From Megaustenia siamemsis (Eukaryota > Mollusca > Gastropoda > Stylommatophora > Ariophantidae): a stretch of 64,000 nt of DNA. The DNA lies in contig JAVIAB010000124.1 of NCBI GenBank assembly GCA_032433765.1, positions 72,279,746-72,343,745 on the forward strand, in the 5' to 3' direction. The notes beneath the pieces are model-generated. The model was not told where the DNA came from and did no database searches. It worked only from the letters and a program-made list of their open reading frames with translations. The position numbers and the translations under genes were made by a program. The stretch's first letter is position 1. Every line of letters starts with the position of its first letter. Below, one piece after another: positions 1-10,985 of this stretch.

Positions 1-140
1 TCTTAAAATAATCTCACTATAAATATTAAACAAATCTGGTGACAGCACACAACCTTGTCTAACACCCTGTTTTATTTGTTGAAACATTCCCAATTGGTTT
101 CCAGTTTTTATGGCTGCTGTTTGTTGCCAGTACATGTTCT
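1..140 (-). mobile_element. LINE-D reverse transcriptase fragment, cut by window edge
   Basis: Read on the minus strand this matches the RT segment of the LINE-D copy at about 30950-31090: the [12 protein letters not shown] stretch followed by the [15 protein letters not shown] block. It has diverged by scattered substitutions and continues beyond the left edge of the window. It is a remnant with no coding capacity of its own. Confidence 0.85.
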
Positions 141-179
141 ATTAATATTAATAATACATTAAGGTCCCCATATTACACA

Positions 180-453
180 TTATTTCTCCCGTGTGTTACC
201 GGGGCCTCATTATGTGGGAAGAAAAGAATAGTGACACTGTGACCTTCCAGGCATGTCATAAGAGGCGACTAAGGAGGTTGATTGATGGCTTGACAAGTTG
301 TCATTGTAAAAAGCATTGTTATGGAAACATAACCATAGATTTTAGAAGCAGTGATCTCTGCAATATGTGCCATTTTGGCACGCAAGGTTTCTGATTTTAA
401 GGTTGTAATTCTGCCCTTTATGCGGCTCGAAAGGACAGTAGATAGATAGATAG
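180..453 (+). mobile_element. SINE-2 copy 1 with (TAGA)n tail
   Basis: About 265 bp are shared with 59852-60113, from ccgtgtgttaccggggcctc to a 3' end reading ggctcgaaaggaca followed by (TAGA)n. A 10-bp target-site duplication, atattacaca, lies at 170-179 and 454-463. There is no coding capacity. The last 30 bp or so resemble the 3' end of LINE-A, so LINE-A enzymes probably mobilised it. I see no clear tRNA-type A and B boxes, so the origin of the head is unknown. Confidence 0.8.
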
Positions 454-463
454 ATATTACACA

Positions 464-1254
464 AATTGTAATCTCTCTAGCCTGAGAAGAGATAGCTGGA
501 GACTGCAAAATTTTTGGAAACACACTCTAAAGCTCCAACTCAAGCAAGAAGCAGACAGATTCCTAGAAGAAGAGAATACATGGCGAAAGAAAATAAAAAT
601 TTCCTTGGAGCACTGCAAAATCCATAGTCAGCTCTGACTGATGGAAGCTACTATTGCCACTAATCTTTCCAATAAATAGTGAAATGAGCTATTTGTCAAT
701 GCAGCAATACATTTTAATGATATCTGTGAGTAAAAAGTGAAAGTCTGAATATTTTTTATTGATTCATGTTTTTTGCACTATTTCTACTTTTCTTAAAGTA
801 TAACTATATAAAGATACTCTAAAGATATAACTTTTGAATGTGATCAAGACTGTATATTTTGGTCATAACATGAAGTGTTGAAGACACATGTTATTGTTGA
901 CTTTAACTTTACTTTTTTATTGTGTTGTGTTAATTATCTACATATTACACAAGATCAAAATCATTGAGAAAAAACATGATTGTTCTCTACTACCAACACC
1001 CCCCTCCCCATTCTCTAAATTGCTTTTAAATGTAACTGTCTTTCACAGAATCTGAAAAATCACTTTTGGAGATTTTGTGGCCTTTCATTTGATGTGTAAA
1101 TAGTAACTTCACACATGTTTTCTTTAAGAGAAAAACAATATTAAAAACAGTTCTATTCAAATATGATCAGAAATAATGTGATGGACTCGTTATTTTGTAA
1201 AAGTGTATTCTGCCCTTACTTTTTCATGATAGAGCTAGAAAACAGCCAAAGAAA
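464..1254. other. No recognised feature
   Basis: AT-rich sequence with no convincing coding frame, exon or repeat match inside the window. Confidence 0.5.
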
Positions 1255-1480
1255 TAAAAAATAAATTAGGTGCATTTGAAAACAAAAAGCCTCAGGAAAA
1301 TACTTTGTATACCATGGAATGAATTCATGACTAGCACAGAAGTAAGAGAAATGGAAATATTTCCAACAATATTATCTAAAATCAAGAAAAGAAAGTGGGC
1401 ATTTGTTGACCATGTAATGAGAAGAAACAACATAATTGCAAAGCAAACCCTCTGATGACAAAACAGAGGGCAAAAGGAAA
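1255..1480 (+). mobile_element. LINE-A fragment, C-terminal region, strongly degraded
   Basis: The translated stretch follows the LINE-A C-terminal region seen at 29180-29370: NAFENKCLRKILGIAWNEF, then the KKRRWSYVGHVMRR motif and the KQAL run. It carries many substitutions and a stop at 1453. There is no tail and no clear target-site duplication, so this is an old copy. Confidence 0.7.
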
Positions 1481-2626
1481 CAAACTCTATAGATTAGGGG
1501 TGGGTAACCTTTTATTACCTGTGGGCTAGATCTTAAAACTATGAAAACACAGAGGGCCAGATACCATCGCCTGAAGATGCCATCCGTTATATAAATTACC
1601 TTTTTTGCATTCACAAGTGATGATTGTAATGTAAGAGAGTGGAATAAAAGGGAGAGGGATGAGACAGGAATGGTGGTGGAGAGAAAGTTCAACAATAAAT
1701 TATAAATAGAAAACGTACCGGTTTAATGAGAGAGTTATGTCTGAACTTCATGTACAGTGTTGTCCATATTTGGTGGTATTTGACTAACAGCAATGCTTAG
1801 TATGTTTTCTAAATTTGTGTCTATTATCAATTTCTTGCTTTTGATTTAGTTCACTTAAGTTTTTGTTGACAAACATAAGTTCAACCAATCAATGAAGTAA
1901 CTTTTTGGGCATTTGATGTGCTCATTGAATATTGTTCATGTGGGAAATAAGATGTATAGAAGTCCAGTATCTTCGAGCTCCTCCATTTTGATTTCAGAAT
2001 ATTTTGTTTCAGAATATTTTGTTCTTGTAAGTCAATAACTTAATTTGCATCTTTGCTGGAGCAGCAATTACCATATCAAATAGTGTTGAGAAACATTCTA
2101 ACCTTGTTTGTTGTGCAGCAAAATCTCTGAAACGCTCCAAGAACTGGCAGTAAATATCATGCCAGCATGACTGATGAAAGTAACAAGAGATTACTTCTGC
2201 TCTCCTAGCCTTACCAAAAAATTAGTATTTCCATCTTGCAGGTTACACTTCCACAACTTCAATATTTTTTTCTGGAATGCTTTGATCTGATATGGCTGTA
2301 AAATTCATGCACCAGTTGTCCTTGTGTTTGTAACTTGAAATTAAGGTCAATAAATGTTGAATCATGTCAACCAACAACACTAGCTGGCAGATCCACTGAG
2401 TGTCCAATATTTTTTTGACCTGACTACCCTTGTTATCCATGAAAAGTTCTACTTCAACATGTATGACATAAAATCTTTTCAACAATTTCCCTGTGACTTA
2501 ACCAGCGTACTTCACAATAGTAAAGCAGATTGCTATTCTCTGAATTGACATCATGAAGGAATTCTTGGAATTGACAATAGTTTAGGTCTTTTGCTGTTAT
2601 AAAATTGACACATGATACCACAACTG

Positions 2627-4443
2627 CCGCAAGGCTGCTATAGATCTGGAGGATGCATACAACAGGGTACCATTTGAATATCTCATGCATATGCTTCTCA
2701 AACTGGCGGTGAACCCCTTCCTCATTAGATGGATCGCCGCGGCACTGTTTCAGAGGAAGGTGATACTCAGATGTGGAAGTTGGTCTTCCGAGCCAACATC
2801 CATTTGTCCTGGGCTGCCACAAGGCTCACCATTGTCACCAGTTCTATTTAACGTGTACACAATAACGATCACGGCCCAACAGCTGGATGGGAGGGGAAGA
2901 ACTATGACTTTTGCTGATGATATTCTGGTATATCGACAGGGAAGAGACAGACGGGGAATCGCCTCCACAATGCAAGAGGAACTCGATCGCATTTCTTCCT
3001 GGTGTGGGGTTTCAGGTGCCTTGGTTAATCCTAATAAAGCATCAGTTTCATGGTTCTCCCTTAACAATCATATCGTTAATATGACCACACCGGTAGTACG
3101 AATGGGAGCTGATGAGCTGACCAGGGACAAGTTGATGACATACCTCGGAGTTAAGTTTGATCGCAGCCTGTGTTTTCGGGACCACGTCGACCATGTGATA
3201 ACAAAATCCCACAAAGGATTAGCCGCCTTGAAGGTCATGGCAGCTGCCAACATCGAGCAGAGGCTACTTACTCTTCTGTTCCAGGGATTAGTCCTCGCAC
3301 CAATCAAGTATGCCCTGGCCATTCTTACTGTCAATACGACTCAAATTGATAGGCTGGAGAAAATACAAAATGAAGCCATGCGCATTATCCTGGGATGTAC
3401 GAGGGACACTACCTGTGTAGCAATGAGGTATCTTCTTGACTTTCCAACCATGGATGACAGAATCAAGATCTGGAGAGCACGAGCATACCTGAAGATTAGT
3501 ACAGATACAGAGCATCCATTGCACCACGTGCTCAACACAGAGAAAGGTACCAGGCTAAAAAGAGGCAAATCATGGGTGGGCCGAGCAGAAGATGTCATCA
3601 AACAGGTCTGTGGGCTTACCAATATCAGCGTTGGTGAGGAGTGGATACCGGTGCCTACGTCATTCAAGGGGACTTTCTCATGTATTGTCACACTCGACAG
3701 GAAAAGTAGGGAACAGAACCCGGTCGTGGTTAATGCCGAGGTCAACGGTCTCATCTGCGATAACACCAATGAGAAAGATGCAGTCATCTATACAGACGGA
3801 TCTGTAAGACGGCACGAAATAAGTGCATGGGCATTTACAGCATGCTCAGCAGGCAGAATAGCCAACGAAGACAGTGGTGCATACGCCATGACCACGAGCA
3901 GAATGACAATGGAGGCGATGGCAGTGACCAAGGCATTCAAATGGTTAGAGTCGCAAGACTACACCCACGCATGTATACTGAGTGATTCGATGAGCATGAT
4001 TAAAAAGTGGAGGCGGGCTCTGTACGCATGCAATGGGTAGAGTCATTGCAGAAATCCAAAATACGTTAGGTCACCTTTGTCTATGTCCCTGGACATGCGG
4101 GAGTACGGGGAAATGAAAGAGCGGACAGGTTGGCTAGCTGCGCTGTCGTTGAGGACGGGTAACCAATGGATCGGGCGGACATCATCAATGCCCTCCGAGA
4201 TGTGGGAAGAGCACAGCACTTCGACAAACACAGATCCACGTCACTTCTTCGGATGATGGAAATGGGAGTTAAGATGGGCACAGCCAGAAATTAGAAACTT
4301 AGTGGCCGTGTAAGAAGACTTATCAACCAACATAGAACAGGAGTCGTCAGTCGCTGGACACTGAGGGAATTGCTGAGGAGGGGATCTGAGCACCTATGGA
4401 CATGTTCGGAGTGCAATGATGATGACCCGCAAATAACTCAATA
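2627..4443 (+). mobile_element. LINE-E, 5'-truncated, inserted in the hAT transposon
   Basis: The insertion is 1817 bp, bounded by a 10-bp target-site duplication accacaactg (2617-2626 and 4444-4453). It starts directly in the RT domain and ends at the family 3' end, gcaaataactcaat, which recurs at 23740 and 54070. Removing it rejoins the two halves of the hAT transposase, which proves the nesting order. Confidence 0.9.
2637..4330 (+). pseudogene. LINE-E RT plus RNase H, near-intact pseudogene
   Basis: A 451-codon frame runs to 4040. It contains RT motifs DLEDAYNRVPFEY (first catalytic Asp), GLPQGSPLSPVLFN and TMTFADDILVY (catalytic FADD), a thumb/connection region, then an RNase H domain with AVIYTDGS, the MEAMAV glutamate and the ILSDSMSMI aspartate. 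The next RNase H part (VPGHAGVRGNERADRLA, about 4075-4140) lies in another frame. A +1 shift in the aaaaa run near 4002-4006 explains the early stop. RT followed by RNase H in one ORF2 is typical of I-like LINE clades. The endonuclease part is missing through 5' truncation. Confidence 0.85.
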
Positions 4444-5400
4444 ACCACAACTGGCATGATGTCAGCAACTTTAAACGCTTTGGCATTTAGATTTTTTTGG
4501 TGAATAATACAATGTAGGAATGAAAGATCAAGATCCCTTTATCCGATATTTAATAAGTGAGATTTTATTTTGCCAACAAGCCTAACTTTTGATCAGTTAT
4601 ATCTCATGCTCTGTCGTTGTCACTCCACAAAGTCTGTCCCAATTTAATCCAAAATCTTTAAGAGTGAGCTCAAATGGTTTGTAAAATTCATTGCCGATTG
4701 TGTGCCTTTCAGTGGTTGTAACGCTAATGTATCCCCTGTAATGTTAAAGAATTTGTCAATGCCCCTAATAATATAACTAATTGTGCTCTATCTGTCATAT
4801 CACCTGACTCATTTAAGGCAACAGAGAATTCTACGAATTCTGAGCAATGCTCTTTTAATAAGCCATTTTGAAAAAAATGTTTCCCCCATGTCATCTAAGC
4901 ATCTTCTGACAGTCAAGCGTAATAAACTTACTTGGAAAAATAAAAAACTCTTATCAGGACCAAGCAGTGCTAACCCGCTAAGCATCTGCTTCGAAACACT
5001 CTTTCACAAATTCTCCATCGGAAAATGATTTCAAACTCTTTGCATTATTTTCACTAATAATATAGCTCACACAAACAGCATTCTCTGAACATTTATTTAC
5101 ATTGTAAAAAAACCTTTGTTGACCTTCTAATGACTTCTTTCAATGTCTATTTTGTTCTGCCTAACTTGTTCTTCCTATGAACTGTAATTTTCATGCCTGG
5201 ATTTGAAGCGATTACTCAGGTTGTATTTTTTAAGAACAGACACTTTTCATGATATATTAAACATACAGGCTCATCGTGATACAGAATAAAGAAATAATCC
5301 AAAGTTCATCTTTCCTGAAAAGTATGAAATTCTGTAATCCACTTTCCTCTTTTAGCTTGATAGTGCCATTGTGTAATTAACTTGAATTTAGTTTAAAATT

Positions 5401-6990
5401 GCATAACATCTGGCAACCACCGCAATTGTAACCCCTACAAAAACCATTGCTAAAGACAAATCCACTCAATCCCTTTGATCTGTCACAGGACTGTCATCGA
5501 GTAAAAGTTCAGGTGCATCATTCTTAACAAAAGCCACAACTTTTATCCATCGCAACATAAACAACAAAAGCTACACCACTCTTGTGATGTCATCTAATCA
5601 ACAACATTAAAAGAACTGCCAAGTGGCATAGTGTCCATTGTTTCAGACAATGAACTTTTCAGTCTTGTCTTGTAACATGTAGCAACTAACAGATCAAAGA
5701 TATGTAATTATTTTATTTTAGCAAATTCATTAATCAAATTAATATTTTTCTTTGAACGGGTTCTTAATTTTTTTGCATTCGTGCGTTACTTTATATTTAT
5801 TTATTTAATTTGTTGAGTTCAGAGAATGAAGTGTCTGGTAATTTTCAAATCAAGCACAAGGGTTGGTCAAAATAATTTGGTGGGCCAGTTCTGTCCTCAC
5901 TGCTATAGATAGATGAATGGGAATTGGGGGGGGGGGGGGGGTGTTTGGATAGAAATACCTTTACAAAAATATTCATTTTATTGTAATATTTAATTCTTTC
6001 ACTGTAGATTTGAACAATGAAATATACCATGGTTCTTTTGGATTTTTGCTTCCTACTTAAGAAATTAGTCATTGTATGTAAAACAACTGTCCATAACCAC
6101 TCCCCAGAAAATTCCACATTGTGAAATGATAAACTGGTTCACAAATCTACCCCTGTTCTTCTAGTAGCTCTCCTGAATTTAGGCAACATCCCTCTTATCT
6201 AACATGTAGAACCAGGGCTACAGATTCACGAACAGCATCAAAATCTTTATCACTTTGCTCTTTATTTCGAGTATACAGTGTACTATAGTACTTGAAGAAG
6301 CATGGCCTATCTTGCATGATTGGTTGGCCTTCTTCATGGCAATGCACAATTTGTTTCATCATGGGCTGTGTCATCTAGTTCATATTAAACAACAATTGTA
6401 CATTAAATTACATTTTAAATGGTTATGTGCATCCAAGTAACATGGTTGATTGACCTCACTATTTATAGTCAGTTTCAATCTAAGGTTTGATATCACACAT
6501 ATCTAGTTTACAGTTCTGCACAATTGTTTTGTAAAATTTTATATGTGAATTTATTTTAATAAGAAAAAGATCCTGGGAGTTGAACAAGGGTCTATTTTCC
6601 CTTATAAAATTGCCTTGAAAGACTTACATTCTTTACAAAACCCTTACATATTAAGACAACCCTTATGAAAGTATGTCACATTTTTTGTTGTTGCTTTCTT
6701 TAATGTAGGGATGCCATAACATTTTTCTTAGGTCAGCTTACATGTTATTAGAACGAGCTGTGATGTTCAATATGTAACAAATGTTAAAATACAAAATCAT
6801 AATTGTGTTTTTATCTTTAGGTCAGATTCTTTAGGTCACTCTGCTATAATTGTGTTTGTATCTTTAGGCCAGATGTCACATTCAACATACGTTTGCTAAA
6901 AGCCTTGAGTTTGATGGAAATACCGCTACTTAAGTCATGGATACACAACAATGTTATGGAAGGGCTAACCAAAGGTTTGTGAATTTTAAC
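5401..6990. other. No recognised gene; short poly-G tract
   Basis: AT-rich sequence without a convincing coding frame. A run of 16 G at 5926-5941 and a short TAGA-like run at 5908-5916 are the only compositional oddities. The part next to 5400 may hold the unrecognised end of the hAT element. Confidence 0.5.
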
Positions 6991-7413
6991 AATATTGTAT
7001 TTGGAGTTATGTATTATTAATGTTTCAGCAATGGTTCTAGAATGCATTCTAATACTAGAAGAACATACAGAAAAACAACAACTATTAATCTGCAATTTCA
7101 TTGATTTTAAAAAAGCGTTTGACAGTATACATAGATTGTCCTTGTGGAATATCTTGAAATATTACGGAATATCCCATAAAATTTACCAACATTATAAAGG
7201 ACATATATGTCAACTATACTTGCACAGTTCGCGCAGAGGAAGGAATGAGTAATTAGTTTCAAATTGAAACAGGAGTCAAACAAGGATATATACTATCACC
7301 ACTGCTATTTGGAATTACCATAATGAGTAAATGTTGAAAAAGGTAATAATGGCATTAAATAGTATGACAAGAATTTATGTATTGAATTATTTGGAAGATC
7401 TAGAATTTGCATA

Positions 7414-7860
7414 ACTAAGAGTAGCAAAATGTTACATCTTCTCAATATTCCTGTATGGTGCAGAAACATGGACATTAGACAAGAAAACAGAACAGAAAAT
7501 TGAAGCCTTTGAAATGTGGATGTTTAGAAGAATAGGTAGAATTGGATGGAAAGAAAAGAAAACAAATGATGAAGTTTTAAAACAACTAAAAATTAAAAGA
7601 GAACTACTAAACACAATTAGAAAAGACAAATGAGATTTTTGTGCCATGTTAAAAGACACAACAGCCTACTAAAAGTAATATTGGAAGGAAAAATACAAGG
7701 TAATAGAGGCAGACCAAGACTAACATGGACGAGTAACATCAAAAGATGGACAAATCAGCCTATTACAATCTGCACTATCAAAACAAGAGACAGCGGCACG
7801 GTGCTCCATGGTAGCTAACCTTCGATGCAGTGACGGCACTCAATGATGATGATGATTATG
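7414..7860 (+). mobile_element. LINE-B 3' fragment inserted in LINE-A
   Basis: This is the LINE-B C-terminal region: KCYIFSIFLYGAETWTLDKK-like, FEMWMFRRIGRIGWKEKKTN, CHVKRHNSLLKVILEGKIQG and RGRPRLTWTSNIKRWTNQP. It ends in a (GATGAT)n-like tail (7843-7857). Imperfect 12-bp flanks agaatttgcata (7402-7413) and agattttgcaga (7861-7872), 10 of 12 identical, look like the target-site duplication. Confidence 0.8.
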
Positions 7861-8045
7861 AGATTTTGCAGATGATATATATGCTCCTAAGTGACAATAT
7901 CAACAAGATGCAAAATAATACAGATACCTTATCATCCATGGAGGAAAAAATAGAAATCAACAGGGATAAAACGAAAATAATGAAAAATAATTACCCCAGA
8001 GGGAAATACATATCTCAATCACGAGGCATTGGAAAGAGTAGACCA

Positions 8046-8067
8046 CTATATATATATATATATATAT
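8046..8067. repeat. (TA)n microsatellite
   Basis: About 11 TA units interrupt the LINE-A coding remnant. Confidence 0.9.
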
Positions 8068-8289
8068 CTTAGCAGTAATATAGATCAAGAAGGTGAAACA
8101 AAGAAAGAGTTCAGAAACAGGATATCAAAAGCAGCAATAAATTTTAAAAACCTAGACAAAATATCGAAATCCAAAACACAAAGCAAGAAAACCAAACTTA
8201 GAATATTCAGCTCAAACGTATTAACACTTACCTATGAAAGCTGGAAAACATCAAAAGAGAAAAAACTAAATGCTTTTGAAGACTTTGTG

Positions 8290-8460
8290 TTGTTCCATGC
8301 TCTTAGCTATGTTTTTTTCCAAATGTTGTGGCTGCCGTGTCAATTCATGTTTTTTTCCTTAAAAAGATACGGCAGTCATTACAGTATATGCAGTTTGATG
8401 AATCTGCAAATTAAAATGGGCTTCCATTCAAGATTATTGTTGTGGGTTTGGTTTTTTATT
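8290..8460 (-). mobile_element. LINE-F fragment
   Basis: It matches, with many differences, the segment at 57731-57900: ttccatgctctt, caaatgttg followed by ggctgcc, and cttccattcaa near a gttggtttg-like end. On the minus strand 57731-57900 encodes the LINE-F YLGST and KAATTFGKLT region. This copy is too degraded to translate. Confidence 0.5.
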
Positions 8461-9074
8461 GTTTTAAAATTACAGGACAATTATTGTTGAGGAGAATTTT
8501 TCACCTGATCTGATCAAGCTATCAATCTGTGGTTGTAAAGTGACTTAACACTACATCATCAGAAAAGTTAAGATATTTGATTACAGTGTCAGTTGATTTC
8601 ATTTTTGTTCTCAGCTGAGCTAAAGATGAATAAAGAGCCAAGAAACAACAACAACCATAATCCAGTGGCTCCCTTTTCATAAGGTATTTTAGGAAATGAG
8701 AAGGAAGTTGTGTTTGCTAAGATAAGTAGAAAAATAGACTAATTCTGCCAACATGTGACCTACAAAGAGACCAAAGCTATGTTCTGCAACAAGTACCAGT
8801 TTTTAATGGAAAAGGTCTGAACATTACAATAATCATTACCTCATACACCAGTTGGACTTCCGGTTTCAAGATGACGTTGTCATGTTTGCGTCAAAGTTCA
8901 CTGTTACGTTTTTTGCAGGAAGGATAGTTAATTCTATCTTTCCAATGCAGATTAGTGTATCGATAGGAAGTTCCACTGTTGGAATCTTCGCAGGTGAAAC
9001 GAATTACGTACATCTAATCTGAAATCCTCTACATTGTGCGCAATAGGGTGTTATGTGTTGACTGCAATATACAT
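8461..9074. other. No recognised gene; possible TE 5' leader
   Basis: No coding or exon signal. An acttccggtttcaagatgac stretch at 8861-8880 resembles the starts of SINE-3 and LINE-A and may be the 5' leader of another element. Confidence 0.4.
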
Positions 9075-9507
9075 CATCATTGGAAAACGGTCAAGATGGC
9101 GGATAGTCGGCAGGAACTTATAAAGGCTGTGTCTGAAAAGTGTTCCTTGTTGCAGTTTCCTCATATTCCAAGTCCAGCTTGGTGCCAGAGCTACTGAGTT
9201 TAATGCTCTGTGCACACCGTAAACTGTGCATTTAATCCGTTTTCATCGTGTTTCGATATTCAGATTGTTTACAATGAATGCTGATATCGTATGACGGGGA
9301 ACAGTTGGCTGTGTTCACTTTCTATGCGGTTTCGCCTTATGTCTTTTGGCGTGTGCTGAGACTGCTATGATGGGGACTACAGCTACCTTTCTTTGTTTGG
9401 GAGATGAGTTAGTAATTTGAATGATTCCACTGGCACGGGCGGTTGAGCAATTATGGATTTTAATTCGTTTGCAGTGATACCGGTGCTTTCCATAACCATA
9501 ACCAAAT
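9075..9507 (+). mobile_element. SINE-3 copy 1 (short non-coding repeat)
   Basis: About 400 bp are shared with 25739-26152 and, inverted, with 51409-51830. Common landmarks are a tcaagatggcgg-type start (9091-9102), gtgttccttgttgcagtttc, gcggtttcgcctt, ctttctttgtttgggagatg, and an end reading tttgcagtgatacc followed by a (CATAAC)n-like tail. There is no coding capacity. I assign it to SINE-like or LINE-UTR-derived repeats without knowing the parent. Confidence 0.7.
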
Positions 9508-10019
9508 AACTTTATTAACAAGGTAATTTTTACCAAAAGCGCCTAAAACAATGTGAAATTCCAACTATTGTTACAGTTTTTAATGAAGACAAATCTGCTC
9601 GTCTGTTTTGCCCGCTAAAATATATTGATTTTTAAAATGTTGAAAGGCAAATTTCATGAAACAAAACCTCTAACGACTTTGAAAAATAATTAACATCAAA
9701 CTACTATTGCCAGAAATGCAATCGCTTACACAAATAAATCTTGTAGCTAAATGGTAAAGATAGGGAGTGACGTCACTGCCTATGAAAAAATTGTTTCTTG
9801 TAGAGAATTTGTAACCATTATAATTGATAATATGTAATAGAAAAACATCTCAAATGATAATCTACAGTAAAGCAAAATATAATATAACAATTATGGACAG
9901 TTTGTTGAGTTAAAATGATTTAGATGGAAATTTGTTTCAGGAACATTTTAAATGGGTGGAAGGCAAAAAAAAATGATTAAAGCGTAATTCAGGGAAAGAT
10001 AACTTTAGTAACACCAGCA
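9508..10019. other. No recognised feature
   Basis: AT-rich sequence without coding, exon or repeat signal. Confidence 0.5.
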
Positions 10020-10985
10020 AACAGCTGTGGCAGAGGCTACTAACATTTCTGTTCCAGGGACTGTTCCTCACACCAATTGAGTATGCCCTAGTAATCATCA
10101 CTGTCCAGACAAAACAGATCGACAGGCTAGAGAAAGTGCAAAATTAAACATTACACATTAACTTGGAGCATATGAAAGGCGTATCTGGGTCTACGCCTTA
10201 TGGGCCGGCTACGGCTCAAAAGGTCAATAGATAGATATATAGATATGAAAGGCACTCCAGCAATGAGGTATCTTCTTGATTTTCCAACTATGAATGACAG
10301 GATCAAGATCTGGAGGGTGCAAACATACCTGATGATAAATTGCAGATAAAGAGCATCCATTGCACCAAGAGCTTAACACAGGAATATGTGACGCTAAAAA
10401 GAGACAAATAATGGGTGGGCTGTGCAGAAGATGTCATCAAACAGGTCGGTGGTTTACCAATAATAACACTGGCAAGGAGTTGATGCCTACTGGTGTCGAC
10501 TGCATTCAGAGACACATTATTATGTATTGACACATTCAACAGAAAATGCAGAGAACAAAATCCAGTCTTGGTCAATGCGGAGATCAATGCCCTCATCTGG
10601 AACACCAGCAATCGGAAGATGCATCATCTATACAGACTGATCCATAATATGACTCCAAAAGTCTGCATGGGAATTTACTTCATGTTCTACATCAAAGAAA
10701 ACAGCAGTGCATACATTATGACCACGAGTAGCATGATGTTGGAGGTGATGGTGGTGGCCAGGACATTTATCTGGTAGGAGTCACAAAACTACACCCATGA
10801 CTGTATATGAAGTGATTTGATGAGCATGATAAGAAAAATGGAGGCAGGCTCTGTGCACGTGTAGTGGGCTGAGTCACTGCAGAAGTCAATGAAATGCAGT
10901 CACCTTTGTCTACATCCTTGAACAGGCCGAAGTATGGGGAAACAAAAGAGCGGACAGGCTAGCTTGCTATGCTGTTGTTGAATAT
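10020..10985 (+). mobile_element. LINE-E fragment, degraded
   Basis: It matches the LINE-E segment 3260-4140 from the RT thumb region (cagaggctactaacatttct, LTVQTKQIDRLEKVQN) through the connection region (NPVLVNAEINALIWNTSN) to the RNase H glutamate region (MTTSSMMLEVMVVARTF). Stops and indels are frequent. A 62-bp LINE-A tail is inserted at 10181-10242. Confidence 0.8.
10181..10242 (+). mobile_element. 62-bp LINE-A 3' tail insertion
   Basis: Only the last 62 bp of LINE-A are present (gggtctacgcc, gggccggctacggctc, then a TAGA-type tail), between exact 11-bp target-site duplications atatgaaaggc (10170-10180 and 10243-10253). It is an extreme 5' truncation in the RNase H/connection-bearing LINE-E remnant. 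Confidence 0.9.

Larger units (their letters stand above)
1730..5365 (-). pseudogene. hAT transposase of the GTF2IRD2/ZBED-like type, pseudogene
   Basis: On the minus strand, in order, I see: a degraded BED-type zinc finger (5200-5360, DEPVCLI and SNRFKSRHE); a FSDGEFVKECFEA stretch (about 5000); an ALDES-like region with QLVILLGAID-type residues (about 4790); LKDFGLNWDRLCGVTT (about 4630); FLHCIIHQ and DIMPVVV (4450-4510). After LINE-E come VNFI, QFQEFLHDV and LYYCEVRWLSHREI (2480-2600), VKRF and LVDMIQHL (2300-2450), and a C-terminal dimerisation region with TYVCQQ (about 1864-1890). Many frameshifts and stops make it inactive. Family assignment rests on this ordered motif series, known from hAT-derived vertebrate genes and transposons. 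Confidence 0.8.
1495..5400 (-). mobile_element. hAT DNA transposon, decayed and split by LINE-E
   Basis: Minus-strand sequence on both sides of the LINE-E insertion (2627-4443) belongs to one hAT transposase, N-terminal half at about 4454-5365 and C-terminal half at about 1730-2616. The left end, taggggtgggtaacctttt at 1495-1513, resembles hAT-type terminal repeats with their short CAGGGG-like start. I could not find a matching right terminal repeat, so the right boundary is approximate. The 1516-1730 stretch would be 3' UTR. Confidence 0.75.
7000..8290 (+). mobile_element. LINE-A copy, degraded, split by LINE-B
   Basis: 7000-7413 encodes LINE-A RT blocks: FIDFKKAFDSIHR (about 7100) and IETGVKQGYILSPLLFGI (about 7265). 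Coding resumes at 7861 with DFADDI-like residues, KIEINRDKTKIMK (7950-7985), then after a (TA)n run NIDQEGETKKEFRNRISKA (8078-8135) and YESWKTSKEKKLNAFE (8233-8280). The LINE-B insertion sits between LEDLEFA and DFADDI. Several stops and frameshifts are present, and the 3' tail is missing. Confidence 0.75.

Noticed and set aside
440..456. CRISPR-like or regulatory meaning of TAGA repeats
   Set aside because: Each TAGA run sits at the 3' end of a LINE-A or SINE-2 copy, so they are retroelement tails.
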